Of a DNA stretch of 64,000 nt, positions 1-12,180 are shown piece after piece (positions within the stretch are counted from its first letter, which is position 1; each line of letters starts with the position of its first letter). The DNA is from Chamaecyparis obtusa. Taxonomy: Eukaryota; Streptophyta; Pinopsida; Cupressales; Cupressaceae. The stretch lies in NCBI GenBank assembly GCA_027943335.1, contig BSBK01008852.1:1-64000 (forward strand), written 5' to 3'. Position numbers and translations under genes: made by a program. The notes below the pieces were generated by a model, which worked only from the letters and a program-made list of their open reading frames with translations, searched no databases and was not told the origin of the DNA.

Positions 1-1795
1 GTATTTAAAAACATCTCTTCCTCGACCTTTCATTATGCATCCCTTGAAAGGATCCATTTATACTTTTTACAAGATATCTTTTCGCCACTATCCGTTCCCT
101 GCCTCAAAAGAGCTATGCCATCTTTGGCTTGGATTTCACATACATTGATTCTTAAAGAATATCAGGCCCTGGTGATTAAGGTGTTCATCCTTGTATTTCT
201 TCTCCTTAAGATGTAACCACTGTCCTATATTTTCCTCTTAATAAGGCATATAAGTGGCCTCCTTATTCTTATATTGTTGGATTTTGTCAAACAGATAATG
301 TGCTTTACTTGGTTATCCTTATTCAAATATTGTATGATTTCATTATGAATAGCCCATGCTTTGTTTTATTATCCTTATTCAAAATTTTAAGGATGATTTG
401 ACTAGAATAACACAACTTTCGAAACTATTTAACTCCCCTTGCACATATTTTGTAGAAATCCTTGTATAAAATGCTTTTGCTTTGTTATCCTAGGCATTTT
501 ATTTTAGGAGTTGTGTGACTAGCATACACAACTCACTAGTTTATTTGAATCTCCTTGGCACCATTTTTTAGGATGGGTTGGCTATAATAACACAAATCGA
601 TAAAATAGTTGACTTTCCTTGCACCAAATATTAGGATGAGTAGAACTACTATAGCACAACTTGCTAGACTATTTCAACTCTCCCTCTTATTTTAAATCAT
701 GTTGTCTTGTAGAATTTGTTTTCTTTTATGGATCACCTAGCATAACATGGCTTACTTTCCATGGAATCCATGTTTCCTTTCCCTCTCTACATGAGCCAAA
801 AACATAACAAATAGTACTATTTGGTTGAATTATAGTTTTGTTATCTCAACGCTTCATGTATTCTTTTTCTCTTTCCCTATGACCACTTGTCCTCTTGAAA
901 TAAAAAAATTGAAAATAATATTAACAATTGAGGCTTTTTGATCTTTGTGGTCTCTTCAACTAGTTGACTTGAAGCCTTTATTTTTTGAGCTAACCCATTT
1001 TGTGTGTATTTTTTTTTCCTTTATTTATCATTATCTTGTTTTGCATTATTCAGTGTACCTTGCACATGATTACATGAGATATAATCCTATGATTGGGAGA
1101 TTTTCCCTTGCATTTAGTGATCCATTACCTCTTATACTTTAGTTCCCAGTTTTTCATCTCTCTCTCTCTCTCTCCCCGCCATGAGTTTGCATATGGAATC
1201 ATACTCCCACTAAAGTGGGAGCTAAATTTAGCATCATTAATTATATCTTTATAGATTTTACACCCCTTTTGTACCCTAGTTTAGTGTGTCCCTTTCTATC
1301 TCTTATTCAAACCTGTTTATAGTAGATATATGACTAATCTAATGCTATATGTTTTTGTGGTGAAGCGGATTGCTATCTCACACTGAGTGCATTGATCTCC
1401 TATTTATTTTTTGTTATTGGTAGGTCAATGACAACTAGAAGTTCCCTTTAATGTTAAACAATTCTTTGGGAGCATCATTGACCCACCAACTTGAGTCGAA
1501 ATATGAATATGTTTTTTTCAAGTTCGTACAACTTGTTCATCAATCTTAGTTTCTTAGTATGACCATTGGATGTTGACATAATTCATGAAAGACCTTGAAA
1601 ACCCTATATAAGAGCATTCTTTCAATTTATTTTCACATCAGGATCAAATAATTGCCATCCAATATATTAAAGCATTCAAAGTGTTATTTTATCTTGCAGT
1701 ATTCTTCACAACTTTAGATATTATAGGCATTATGGAGAAAAAAGTTACAAAAACATCATACAAGCATGTCTTTGTGGTTGATCTCCTTTAGGTTT
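1..1795. repeat. Dispersed repeat A, copy 1
   Basis: This stretch is repeated with small indels at about 14931-16653. Shared landmarks include the opening Gly-to-Phe-like text at the left edge, a CT microsatellite near 1158-1178 (second copy 16025-16042) and the closing text ending near 1790. Copy 2 lacks about 65 bp present here near 165-240. No coding potential was recognised; the open frame near 945-1142 is interrupted in the second copy. The copy probably extends left of the window. In copy 2 the repeat runs directly into an RLK 3' fragment. Here it runs instead into a T-tract at 1793-1806. Confidence 0.8.
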
Positions 1796-1806
1796 TTTTT
1801 TTTTTT

Positions 1807-2285
1807 AATGTTATTACATCAACACTTTTTATCATATTAAAAGAGGATTGCATCAAAAGTATTGAGGTATAATATTTAACATTTTACTTCAAAGTAGTTA
1901 AACCAATTACATTTAGATTCAATTTCATCATTCCTTTCAAAATTGATGTTTACCTAGGTAAAGCCCCCTCAATCTTATATTTTTTCTTCATTTTTTCTTG
2001 TTGATCTATACCACATGTTTGCATACTAGATCTAAGACTTTGTGTGCATGTTGATTACTACGAATTTCACACTTTTGGCCCTAGATCTAACATCCAACTT
2101 GTGTAAACTTTTACATAGTGATTTTCAAATCAATCAATAAGCATTGAAATAACCTTTTGTTCAATTCTTTTTCAATCAAATTTGAAGTTGAGCCAAGTGG
2201 AAAACCTGTATTTAATGCAATTGTGGAAAAAGAGGTATGTTTCCTAATTTGCATGCATAAACTAGATGCCATTAAAAATACCTAG
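1807..2285. repeat. Dispersed repeat B, copy 1
   Basis: This region is similar to 11455-12180. Both contain the text tttggccctagatctaac and similar spacing on either side. The second copy lies directly beyond the 3' flank of the RLK gene at 4490-7675, and a weaker match lies beyond the RLK fragment near 17790-17960. Repeat B is therefore probably the distal 3' flank of the ancestral RLK unit rather than an independent transposon. No coding sequence was seen. Confidence 0.65.
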
Positions 2286-2884
2286 ATGAATCTTGATCAC
2301 ATCATACACATACATATTATTAGTTTTAGATGAAATTAGCAAATCAGGTAAGATCTCTTGAAATGTTTGAGTCAAACATATTCAAGTTCGTTGTTGAGTT
2401 AAGCCTTATCACATTATCATAGCCCATCCTCCATATTGCATTGCCATAATAAGCATCGTATTATTATATTAGTTTCTAGTATCACATGACTCTTCCCTTT
2501 CTACTCTTTTCTTTGGCATAAATTTATGAAGGAGCATGTGATTTGCACATATTTCAATTATTTAAATAAAGCTATTGAATTATATCTAATTATATTTAAT
2601 TTCATTAGTTTTAGGTTTGCAAGACAACATCATCTCGTGCTTCTTACTTGAAGACATAGTCGATATTATTCATAAATACTTTTGGATAGGAACTGAGATA
2701 TATCACTGACGACTAGACTGGACACAACTTTTAATCCTCATGACCATAGTTTTTCAATTGACTAAATTAGATTGATTTTTCCAACCCTCAAATCTAACAA
2801 AGAAATGGTGAAGAAAAGGAATTAATTGCTTGATGATCTTTAACTAAAAATCTATTTAAATAATAAAAATAATTTTGAGATTCT

Positions 2885-2920
<36 letters not shown>

Positions 2921-3110
2921 CTTTTTAAGTGTTGATTCTTAACCGATAAATAATCCCAATATCTTTGTATTAAAATGGAGGGCAATGTCATAATATTCAC
3001 TCTCAATCTATAATATGACTATTTTGTTATGCAGTAGACATTTCATTGAAGTAGGGTGAGTTTTCAATAGCAGCCAAGTAGAGCAATACAAGTGTAAATA
3101 AAAAGAAAGA
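2286..3110. other. AT-rich intergenic DNA, no gene seen
   Basis: No coding region, RNA gene or transposon ends were recognised. The only clear structure is a short (TA)n tract at about 2891-2919. Confidence 0.6.
2891..2919. repeat. (TA)n microsatellite
   Basis: About 14 uninterrupted TA dinucleotides. Confidence 0.95.
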
Positions 3111-3552
3111 CACAACTACATTCATTGACTTACTTTGCTCTAGATATGGACAGAATACAACTACATTCATTGACTTACTTTGCTCTAAATATGGACAGAG
3201 TACAACTACATTCATTGACGTACTTTGCTCTAGACATAGATGGAGGACAACTACATTCATTGACTTACTTTGTTGTAGACATTGACGGAGGACAACTACA
3301 TTCATTGACTTACTTTGCTCTAGATATGGACAGAGTACAACTACATTCATTGACTTACTTTGCTCTAAATATGAACAGAGTACAACTACATTCATTGACT
3401 TACTTTGCTTTAGATATGGATGGAGGACAACTCAATTCATTGACTTACTTTGCTCTAAACATGGATGGAGGACAACTACATTCATAGACTTACTTTGCTC
3501 TAGATATGGACAGAGTACAACTACATTGATTGACTTATTTTTCTCTAGATAT
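3111..3552. repeat. 45-bp minisatellite, about 10 copies
   Basis: A 45-bp unit beginning acaactacattcattgact is repeated about ten times with scattered substitutions. Because 45 is a multiple of three and the unit has no stop in one frame on either strand, long open frames exist on both strands (3125-3487 plus, 3027-3395 minus). Each reads as a monotonous 15-residue repeat. It lies about 0.9 kb upstream of the RLK gene. There is no sign that either frame is a gene. Confidence 0.92.
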
Positions 3553-4489
3553 GGATGATCCTTATGATACCATCCATCCAGGCTTGGAATTTGATGGTCA
3601 TATTGGTCGTTTTTGCACTTTTGGACTATATATGACAGGGTAAAAAATTATTAGACCGTATGAGTTGACAAGCTAAATATTTATAAAACCGTAAATATGA
3701 CACTTAAATTTATTAATAAAACATCAAAATTTGTTATAGGCAATTTAGTATTTTATATATATGATATATGTGTATGATATATTATGTTATTTTATAATAT
3801 ATATATTTCTATTTTGATTATTATATATAATATTTTTAAAATGGAATATAAGATTTAAAAACTTGTTTTATGCTTTTAAATTATTTATTATATATTTATA
3901 TTAATTTAGATTTATTTTCTAATTTTACGTTTTATTATTTAAATTCAAAATGATTTATTAAATTATTTCTATATTAAAAATTTTGACATTCAATATTTTC
4001 TTAAAATGTAAAATGAAAGACATTAAAATGATCAAACCGTCATTAAAAAATTATATGACAAATAGGGGCGACCGTCAAATTCCAGGGCTGCATCCATATC
4101 TACCTTCCCTTTTTATCTCCCCATATTCTGCTCTACTCTGCTGTCGCTGAAAAATCTGGATACCCACCCTACTTTAATGAAATATCTACCAAATAACAAA
4201 ATAGCCATCTTATTGATTGAGATTGAATATTATGGCCTTGTCCTCCTTTTTAATACACAGATATGGGGAATACTTATAGGTTAAGAATGGAAACGTCTAA
4301 ACAGCAAAACTAAAACGCATCCCTCAAATTTGGTGAACCCAAATACCACACGTATTATTATTTATTTTTATTCACTTACTCAATCTCCATAATTAAATAT
4401 GTAGTTAATGCGCTCTGTTTCTTTACATCCACCATCGTTCAAATTTAGGAAACCAAATACGACGCCTGACATTGAGTATTTTTTTAAGA
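3553..4489. other. Upstream region of the RLK gene
   Basis: This is very AT-rich DNA, especially 3690-4030, with no open frame. The promoter and 5' UTR of the RLK gene should lie in its last few hundred bases, but no TATA element could be assigned with confidence. The equivalent region of the pseudogene copy at 21192 is not conserved, so it gives no comparative support. Confidence 0.5.
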
Positions 4490-7400
4490 ATGAAGATGAT
4501 GATGCTTTCTCTGTTACTTTTTTCCTCTGCGCTGCCTGCTCTTATAGCGGAGTCCACTAATTATTCGGATCAGCAAGCTCTGATTGGTTTCAAAGCCGCT
4601 CTTTCTGTCGATCCATATAATTCTTTGTTCGATTGGTCTCTCAATCAAATCTTCTGCAATTGGACTGGTGTTACCTGTTCTTCTCGGCGACAGCGTGTTG
4701 TTTCATTGAATCTCACAGGTAAGGGATTACTTGGCCCCTTCTCTCCATTACTTGGAAACCTTTCCTTCCTTAGAGTACTTGATCTCAAAAATAACAGCTT
4801 GCAAGGACATATTCCATTTCAAATTGGAAACCTATTTCGCTTGAAAAGGCTTGGATTGTCTTATAACAATTTGGAAGGTCACATTCCATCCTCTCTAGGA
4901 GGTTGCCGTTCTTTACAATCTCTCAGGCTGTCGTTTAACAATTTAAGTGGAAGCATTCCCTCTGGATTTAGTCTTCTTTCAAAATTAGAGACCATGTCAA
5001 TATTAGTAAACCAGTTAACAGGTAGTGTCCCACCTTTCATAGGCAACCTGTCCTCCTTAACTATACTAGAATTGGGTGACAACAGGCTCGAAGGTAGCAT
5101 TCCTGTTGAATTGGGTATGCTTAGTCATCTTAACTGGCTTAATCTTCGCACCAATAACTTAACAGGGTCGATTCCTGTTGCCCTTTCCAATTGCACTCAG
5201 CTCTATATGCTGCAATTATATCAAAACAACTTAATTGGCCCAATTCCCTGGGAGCTTGGCAGGCTATCAGAGCTGGAAGCAGTGTATTTGTGGGGAAATC
5301 AACTCACTGGAGAAATACCCACCTCAGTGGGTAATTGGACTCAGCTCCAAGTGCTTTATCTGGAGCGCAACAAACTGAGCGGCGCAGTGCCCCTGGTTTT
5401 TGGGAACATGAAGAAGCTGCAACGGTTTGTTTTGTGGCAGAACCATTTTGTGAGTGGAGGCAGTGGTTTGCCTATTTTAACTGCGTTGACAAATTGTTCC
5501 AACCTGGAAGATCTTCAGTTGGGCTTAAATTATTTCACTGGCATATTGCCCAATTCAGTTGGCCGCCTGTCACATTCACTCTCCGTTCTTGCATTTAATT
5601 CAAATGGATTTGGGGGAAACATACCTGATGAGATTGGTAACCTCACAAACTTGGCAACATTGACCCTGGAAGAAAACCACTTCAATGGTTCCATTCCATC
5701 TACAGTCGGTAAAATGTCAAATCTGGAGAGGATATATATGGACAAAAATAATTTAGATGGAAGAATTCCAGAAAGTTTCAGGCTATCAAAAAGGCTTGGA
5801 TTGTTGTCAGTAAGTGAAAACATGCTTTCAGGGACAATTCCAGAGAGTCTTGGCGACCTCCCACAGCTACGAGAGCTTGTTCTTCATCACAATAACCTTT
5901 CAGGGGAAATACCTGCTAGTTTAGGCAGATGCCAAACTTTGGCAAAGCTGGACTTGGCTTACAACCAACTTACAAGAAATATACCTCCTGAAGTGGCAGG
6001 TCTTCAGAATATGAATTTGTATTTCAATCTTTCTAACAACTTATTGCAAGGTTCAATTTTGGATCTTAGCAGAATGGTTATGGTATTAGCTATAGATTTA
6101 TCTCACAATCACTTCTCTACTGGCATTCCAAGTGCTCTGGCAAGTTGCACGGCTTTAGAATATCTAAATCTTTCTTGGAAGGCATTTGAAGGCCCAATTC
6201 CAGCATCTCTGACAACACTAAAATACCTTCAAGACATGGACTTTTCTTGCAACAATTTGTCAGGTACGATACCAGTGGCTTTGCAAGACATGAAAATGCT
6301 TCGCCATCTAAATCTATCTTCAAACAGGTTGACCGGAGACGTTCCAAAGGGAGGAGTTTTCTCAGATCTTGACACCTCAGCAGTTGCAGGAAATCTTGGC
6401 CTCTGTGGTGCATGGATAAATTTACCACCGTGCCCTAATTTCAAATCCAAGCACAAAGGGTTATCAGTCTCCCATAAGGTAATAATTGCTGTTCTGATCA
6501 GCATTGTAATATTAATTCTGTGCTTTCTATTGCTTGCATCTTGCTACAAATGGGTATATAAGAGGCAGAGCATCCCTACTGACAATGTAGAACAGAGTGC
6601 CTCTAGTGAAACTGACAGTGTAGATCAGAGTACCCTTGATCTACATGTACATCCCATAAGGATTTCATATGAAGAACTTGTGAGTTCCACAAATGGCTTT
6701 GATGAGGAAAATCTGCTAGGGAGGGGTGGATTTGGATCAGTTTATAAAGGAATTCTGAGTAATGGGAGACATATTGCTGTCAAAGTCCTTAATTTCCAAG
6801 ATCAGCATGCCCAAAAAAGTTTTATCACAGAATGCAATGCACTGAAAAGAGTTCGACACCGCAATGTGATTAAAATTATAACAGTCTGTTCCAACCCCGT
6901 TCTTAAAGCTTTGGTTCTTCCATTCATGCCGAATGGAAGTTTAGATAGGTGGCTGTACCCTGAAGGAGATGAATGCAAGCTAAATTTAAATGATAGATTA
7001 AAAATAGCACTAGGGATTGCTCAGGGGATGGAGTATCTACATCATTATTGTTTTGTGCAAGTGATACATTGTGACTTGAAACCAAGTAATGTGTTAATGG
7101 GGGATGATAACACTCCATATATATCAGACTTTGGCATCGCAAAAGTGGTTTTTGGGAACTCCCTTCATTCATTGGCTTCCACAAATGCACTTCAAGGATC
7201 ATTTGGTTACATGCCAACAGGTAATTGTTTGAGTCATTCTAATCTCTATATTGCACTGAATTCATTTTTTATATTGCACCATTACATAAAACATTAAAGA
7301 ATGTACTATACTGCAGAATATGCAATGGGTGTAAAGGTTGGGACAAAAGGAGATATATATAGTTATGGTATTTTATTGCTGGAGCTTTTTACGAGGAGGA

Positions 7401-7675
7401 AGCCAACTCATATTATGTTTATAGATGGATAGACTCTTACAAAATGGGTAAGCATGAAATTTCCAGATGACATAGCAGAAGTGATGGATTACTCCCTTTT
7501 TAGAAATGTGAATGAATTAGACACATCAATGGTGTTGGAATGTCTTATTCAAATTTTACAGGTAGGGTTGGTTTGTACAAATAAATCTCCGCTACAGCGT
7601 CCCAGTATGAAAGAAGTTTTAATGAAACTAAATGATATAAAGGATTGTTTTCTCAATTTGTCAACAACTCTTTAA
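4490..7675 (+). pseudogene. LRR receptor-like kinase, class XII (EFR/FLS2/XA21-like), premature stop in kinase domain
   Basis: A plasma-membrane receptor-kinase gene. The start is the first ATG, at 4490; the frame opens upstream only through a TTG. Exon 1 is 4490-7220, the 96-bp intron is 7221-7316 (GT...AG) and exon 2 is 7317-7675. Residues 1 to about 23 form a signal peptide. An LRR N-terminal cap follows (about 27-60, ending in a paired-Cys motif), then about 22 extracellular LRRs, a membrane segment near 664-686 and a Ser/Thr kinase. The kinase keeps the glycine loop GRGGFG (744), Lys765, HCDLKPSN (860) and the DFG Asp880. HCD instead of HRD marks the non-RD class typical of pattern-recognition receptors. 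A TAG at 7430-7432 ends the protein at about 948 residues and removes the last 80 or so. Both paralogs have a Leu codon there, so the stop is derived. The frame then stays open to TAA at 7673-7675. Either a recent pseudogene or a truncated receptor. Confidence 0.9.
7221..7316 (+). other. Intron of RLK gene
   Basis: The donor is cag|gtaatt and the acceptor is tactgcag. Removal joins the activation-segment end (GYMPTEYAMG) in frame. The pseudogene copy has an intron of the same 96-bp length at 23849-23944. The usual PPE here reads PTE. Confidence 0.85.
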
Positions 7676-7678
7676 TAT

Positions 7679-7684
7679 AATAAA
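7679..7684 (+). terminator. Poly(A) signal AATAAA
   Basis: The canonical hexamer lies four bases past the final stop of the RLK gene. The same arrangement follows the RLK fragment near 16968-16976. Confidence 0.55.
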
Positions 7685-8274
7685 GATTGTTGAAAAACAA
7701 ACCAATCAATCATATTTGTTGTAATCAATCATATCATGATCATTCTTATTTTTTAAATATATTTTCTCAACTTGATCTGTAAATGTTTTCAAAATGTAGT
7801 CTGAAAATATTATTCAAATGCACAGTAGTTTCTAGATTCGATTGTGTGACTTTTTTTATGCTAAAAAAACTCACACAATCGAATCCAGAAACTACTGTGC
7901 ATCTTAATGGATTGTGGAAATCTAATCTTGTTAATATTATTCAGATACAAGGTTTTGTTTTGTTTAATTTCTCATTTCTATAGTAAAAGGTTGAAATCTT
8001 CATCCTTGTAAATCTGATGAAGATAAAAGTACATTCTTAACCTATCTCAATTATTAGTAATAATAAATGATGTTCACTTCTTTTAAATATGTTCAAACAT
8101 CGCTATCTGGATGAGTTGTTCCAACTCTTTTAAATGGCAGCGGCTAAGCTTCCTACAAAACGCATTAAAGATAAAAAAATATCAAAAAAATTTTTCAGAG
8201 TTGCAAAAATATTGGGATTATTTTGCAATTTTTTTGTGGTTTTTGACCACAAAATATGTAGATCATGAAGAACA
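7685..8274. other. RLK 3' flank (conserved among copies), proximal part
   Basis: Apart from the hairpin insertion, this DNA matches the downstream flanks at 24303-24562 plus 32739-32945 and, more weakly, 16949-17400. It is duplicated with the gene and is not itself coding. Confidence 0.75.
7817..7943. repeat. Hairpin (foldback) insertion in RLK 3' flank
   Basis: Two 32-nt arms (7818-7849 and 7871-7902) are inverted copies with one mismatch, and the 21-nt loop itself pairs T7 with A7. The stem-loop is absent from the paralog downstream of 24302, where the flanking text is continuous near 24424-24450. An 11-bp direct repeat, aatattattca, brackets the inserted unit (7806-7816 and 7933-7943). 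This looks like a small foldback or MITE-like insertion with a duplicated flank. It could be transcribed with the RLK 3' UTR. Confidence 0.8.
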
Positions 8275-11223
8275 TGTTGGCACCTGCAAAAATTTTCATG
8301 GCTCTAGCAATTTTCTGTCGGTCTCTGCAATCATTTTTGTGTCTCTGGCCCTCAAACCCTAAGGCAAAAAATTCAAATATCTAGCCGTGGGGAAGGTTAA
8401 ACCCTGGTTTTATTTTGGCCTCGTTCTATTTCTCTGTTACTTTTTCTGGCCACTTAAAATTCCTATCCACATGTGCCTTTTAAAAGTCCTCTTTACATGT
8501 CGCGTGGTTAGGTTTTTAAAAAACCCTTTTGTTGTATGATCTCATGCGCCCCTTTTATTCTATACGATCATGCCACTATAGTTCATGTCAGGTCTTCGGT
8601 TAAATTTTTCCTAAGTCTGCATGCCTAACAGTGTTTTAATTTTTCCTAAGTCCTGGTTTAATTTTTCCTAAGTCCTCGACTTCATATCTCCCTGGGCCCC
8701 TCTTTGACAGATTTTCCATCCGACGGTTGGCGTAAGTTCTTATAGACTGTGTCAGAGCTATGCGAAATCACACCCACCATTGATTTCTTTATGTGACGTA
8801 ACCTTTCTATGCAGCGGGTCCACTTGACATGTCAGCACAGTTGGCGCTTCCCTATTGGCCGAAGGAAATAATGTAGTGGGCCCTTTGTCAGAAGCGATTA
8901 CCTTTCTGGGTCACTTAAAGGCTTCTATAATGTATGTGCGCATTTCCTTCCCGAAATGTCTGTGATTGGTCCACATGGTAGTGACGGGGATGATGCCGGT
9001 GGGCCCGAGGTTTTCAGTCTGCGGATGAGGTTAACGTTCAGTTTGATCTTGTGGCTGTCGTTATTCCGCCAGGATGAGATGCTCAACTTTTAACGTAGCG
9101 GTATAACGACAGCCGTTGATTCTTTTGGAGGCAAAAGCGGGCAAGTCCACCGCCAGGTAAGCACAAGTGGCGTCTTCTGGTTTGGTTGACGTGGGTACTG
9201 AGGTGGATGATGTAGCAGGGTGAGCTTGATGTCAAAGATTTTAGATCTACGGTCGTCGTATGATCACATGGAATATTCTTGCCCCATGCGATCATGCGCT
9301 AGCCATCCGATTAGATGCCAGAAGGGTAGTGGGGTCATCTTGCAAGGTAAGCATAGTTGGCGGTCTCTCATTAGTCAGTGAGGTAGCGACTGGGCAGTTG
9401 TCAATGGGACCCGAATCTCCGACTTGTCAGAGGGTCCTGACACTTGCAGAGAATCAATGGATGGCGTATGATCTTATAGAGATTTTCTGACACATGAGGG
9501 TATAAGACTAGCTGTCGATCTTCTTGTTGTGGGCCCAGTTATATTCCTTGGTGCTTTTGGCGGTATGGATAAAAAGTTAGCGGCGCCGATAAAGTTTTAA
9601 AGGTATTCGCTCATTCGCATAGAAAATTGGCGGTGTTCCAAACCAACTGGTGATTTAGCAAACGTGTATTCGTGGAATAGCTAAATCATTTAGCGGTGAC
9701 TTGAAGTTTTATGTGAATTGGCGGATGACCTTCGGTCACCAATTCGCCAAGTGTAGCTGAGTTCGTTAGAAAGTGACCCGAGGTGTCTAGCTGGGTTAGA
9801 AACATTGAACCCGCGAAAAGAGAGGATCAAATGGTCAGGACTTAAAGTTGGATCATATTCAAATTGTGATCGCCGATTCACTGCAGGCGCTATAAAGTGA
9901 CTGTTGAGTTTCAAATTCAAACTTCTGAGGAGGGTTTGCAGCGACAGAAAGGACCAGAATTCAATTTTTGAGCGGCTGGAGTTGGTGGAAGAAGACTTTC
10001 AGACTGATTACAGAGTGGTCCAGAGTACCATGATTGACTGCAGGGATGTTTTTGTGCCGTGAGGGTATGGTTTTGTTGCTCGAGGCATGTTGCAGGCGGC
10101 TGAAAGGACTGATTGACATAGAATTCCATGATTTGCAATACTTTCTCAGAGATCTACCATGAGTGCAAATCTTTCTCAGGCCTGGCCAACTGGTTTTCCT
10201 CCCCTACAATAAATTGTGATGTATTTCTTGACTGTTGTAGTTGGTTGGGTAGTTGAAACCCTAACCCTAGTCACCCGAAGCTTGATGCATCCTCTTTGAG
10301 GATTCCAAGGTGATTAGGGGTATAAGTAATAAGTTTTCTGATAGAGTGAGGGTTTGAATTTTTAATCAGTCCAGAGGTTCTGATTTGGATTAGTTACAGG
10401 GGGTTGTAGCAGGGTTGATCACATTGTATGAAGTTGAATAGAAAGTCCTTGTAGTCTTTTGCAAGTTATTGAAGTGGTTTGATTCTCTGTCTTACTTTGA
10501 ATATGTACACGCCTCATCATACTTAATGTAAATGTTTCAAGCTTTCAGGTCTCTCCTTAGTGTCAATATTGTGAGTTTTGGATTTTCTAATCGATTGCAT
10601 AGGGTTACCTTTGCATATGTTCTTTTCTTTAGTTCTTGATCTAGGATCAGGTGAAATATACTTTAAAAAGGACATAGATTCATTTGTTTTGTCTACAGAA
10701 GGATCTTATAAGTAGTGGATGGGCTAGAATATTTATATTTATGGCTATGAGTCTTTGACAATAGTTGGTGCATGTTTCATTGTTTGTATTTGAGGTCTGC
10801 CCAATAGATAATGGCATTGATCAAGGATTTGTACATTTAGTTGAGTCCAATGCCTGATTGGCTCTTGTCTATTTCTCCCATCCTCATTAATCAAAGACCT
10901 TTTTAAGTTTTAAGTATTGATTCACAAGGCCATTTTACACCCCATAGCAATGGAGATTCAATGAATGCCTGGATAACATTTAGTAGTCTCTTTCTATCAT
11001 CTGCTTTGTTCAATCTAGTTTAAAGTCCTAGAATGTCATAAGATATTGGATTAGGTGTACCCGCCTTGGTTTTGCAGAGCCAAAAGTAGAAGAGGGCAGT
11101 CTTGTCCCTATAGTTGGTCCAGTTGTCTTGCAGAGCTCTCATACTTGGAACTAACCACTCCTAACATTAGTCTCAAGGCATATTGGTAGACCCAATTGGC
11201 ATAAGCGTTTTTAAACACCAACA
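8275..11223. mobile_element. Probable solo LTR, 2,949 bp
   Basis: The element starts tgttggcacc and ends aacaccaaca, the TG...CA ends of an LTR with a 6-bp inverted end match. It is flanked by the 5-bp direct repeat gaaca (8270-8274 and 11224-11228). The paralogous flank near 32934-32950 reads straight through the same position, giving the empty site. No internal domain, primer site or second LTR is present, so it is read as a solo LTR left by recombination. It is more GC- and CpG-rich than its surroundings. Its internal open frames (9083-9295, 9260-9490, 9690-10138) look non-coding. A 12-bp stem with a 4-nt bulge lies at 9715-9745. It could instead be a non-coding element with LTR-like ends. 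Confidence 0.8.
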
Positions 11224-11450
11224 GAACAGATGGTGAAAATTTGGCAAAAATCAGTTGTGTTTTTTCTATTTCTATTTTTTAAAATTGCCAAGTTGTGAGG
11301 GAAACTTAATTTTTAAATGTACTTTGTATACAAGATTTAGATCTTTCCTTTTGTAGTTATTCTAGCTGCTTCATTTCAATTTCTGCAACTCTAGCTTTCT
11401 CTATGGTTATGATTATTATTTATTCTCACTCCTTCTAATATATTATGTTT
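11224..11450. other. RLK 3' flank, distal part
   Basis: This is the continuation of the flank interrupted by the 2.9-kb insertion. It matches 32946-33180 and 17420-17560, including the text aagatttagatctttcc in the first two. Confidence 0.75.
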
Positions 11451-11454
11451 ATGT

Positions 11455-12180
11455 TTGTCTTGTCATGTTATTGCACCAATACTTGTGATGACATTCAAAG
11501 AAAATTGTATCAACAAGATTGAGGTATAATATTTAACATTCTACTTTAGAGCATTCAAGTTAATCACACTTTAGTTTGATTTCACTGTTAATTTAGAAAC
11601 TAGGTCTTGAACTAGGAAAGCCCCATCAAAACAATATTTTATCTTCTTTGTATGTGTATGTGATAGGTTTTGAAGACAAAAGTCTAGAATCCGGAAGAGT
11701 AGCTAGAGACCTACAAAATCCCCTTTTGCGGATCAAAAAAAGTTTGGTCAATGGTGCTTTAATACATCATTTTCTAACACTTTTCTAACAATTTGTTTAG
11801 GGATATTTGTATTTGTCATTTTAGGTCAAAAATGCCCTAGAGGATCATTCAATTGAACCTTTGGGCTCAAATTTTAGACATAGGTTCTTCTTATCCTCCT
11901 CTTTCTAGATCTATATCACATGTTTGCATACCAACTCTAAATTTTTTTGTGCAACCTAGTTACTACAAATTTCACACCTTTGGCCCTAGATCTAACATCC
12001 AACTCACTCCTTTTGCATAGTCATTTCTAATTCAATCATGAAATATTTAATTAACCTTGTGTTCACTCCTATTTAGCCAAATCTTATCTTCATCGAATTA
12101 GATCTGTATTCCTTAATTCAATCAAAGGAAAATAGGTCTAGTTCCTAGTTTGTATGCATAAACTAGTGAACCCATTTTTC
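11455..12180. repeat. Dispersed repeat B, copy 2
   Basis: Similar to 1807-2285 but longer because of indels, one of which covers about 11640-11880 here. It directly follows the RLK 3' flank. Confidence 0.65.

Noticed and set aside
3027..3487. Two overlapping open frames on opposite strands as genes
   Set aside because: Both are translations of the same 45-bp minisatellite, with no non-repeat sequence of any family.
4472..4489. Upstream start of the RLK frame at 4472
   Set aside because: The codon there is TTG. The first ATG in frame is 4490 and gives a normal signal peptide.
5335..6504. Alternative frames within the RLK LRR region (for example 5335-5598, 6117-6504)
   Set aside because: Shadow frames of the LRR-coding exon, mirrored in the pseudogene copy only because the DNA is duplicated.
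7817..7943. Annotated microRNA gene
   Set aside because: The hairpin is clear, but nothing in the sequence shows processing or a target. It is kept as a repeat insertion.
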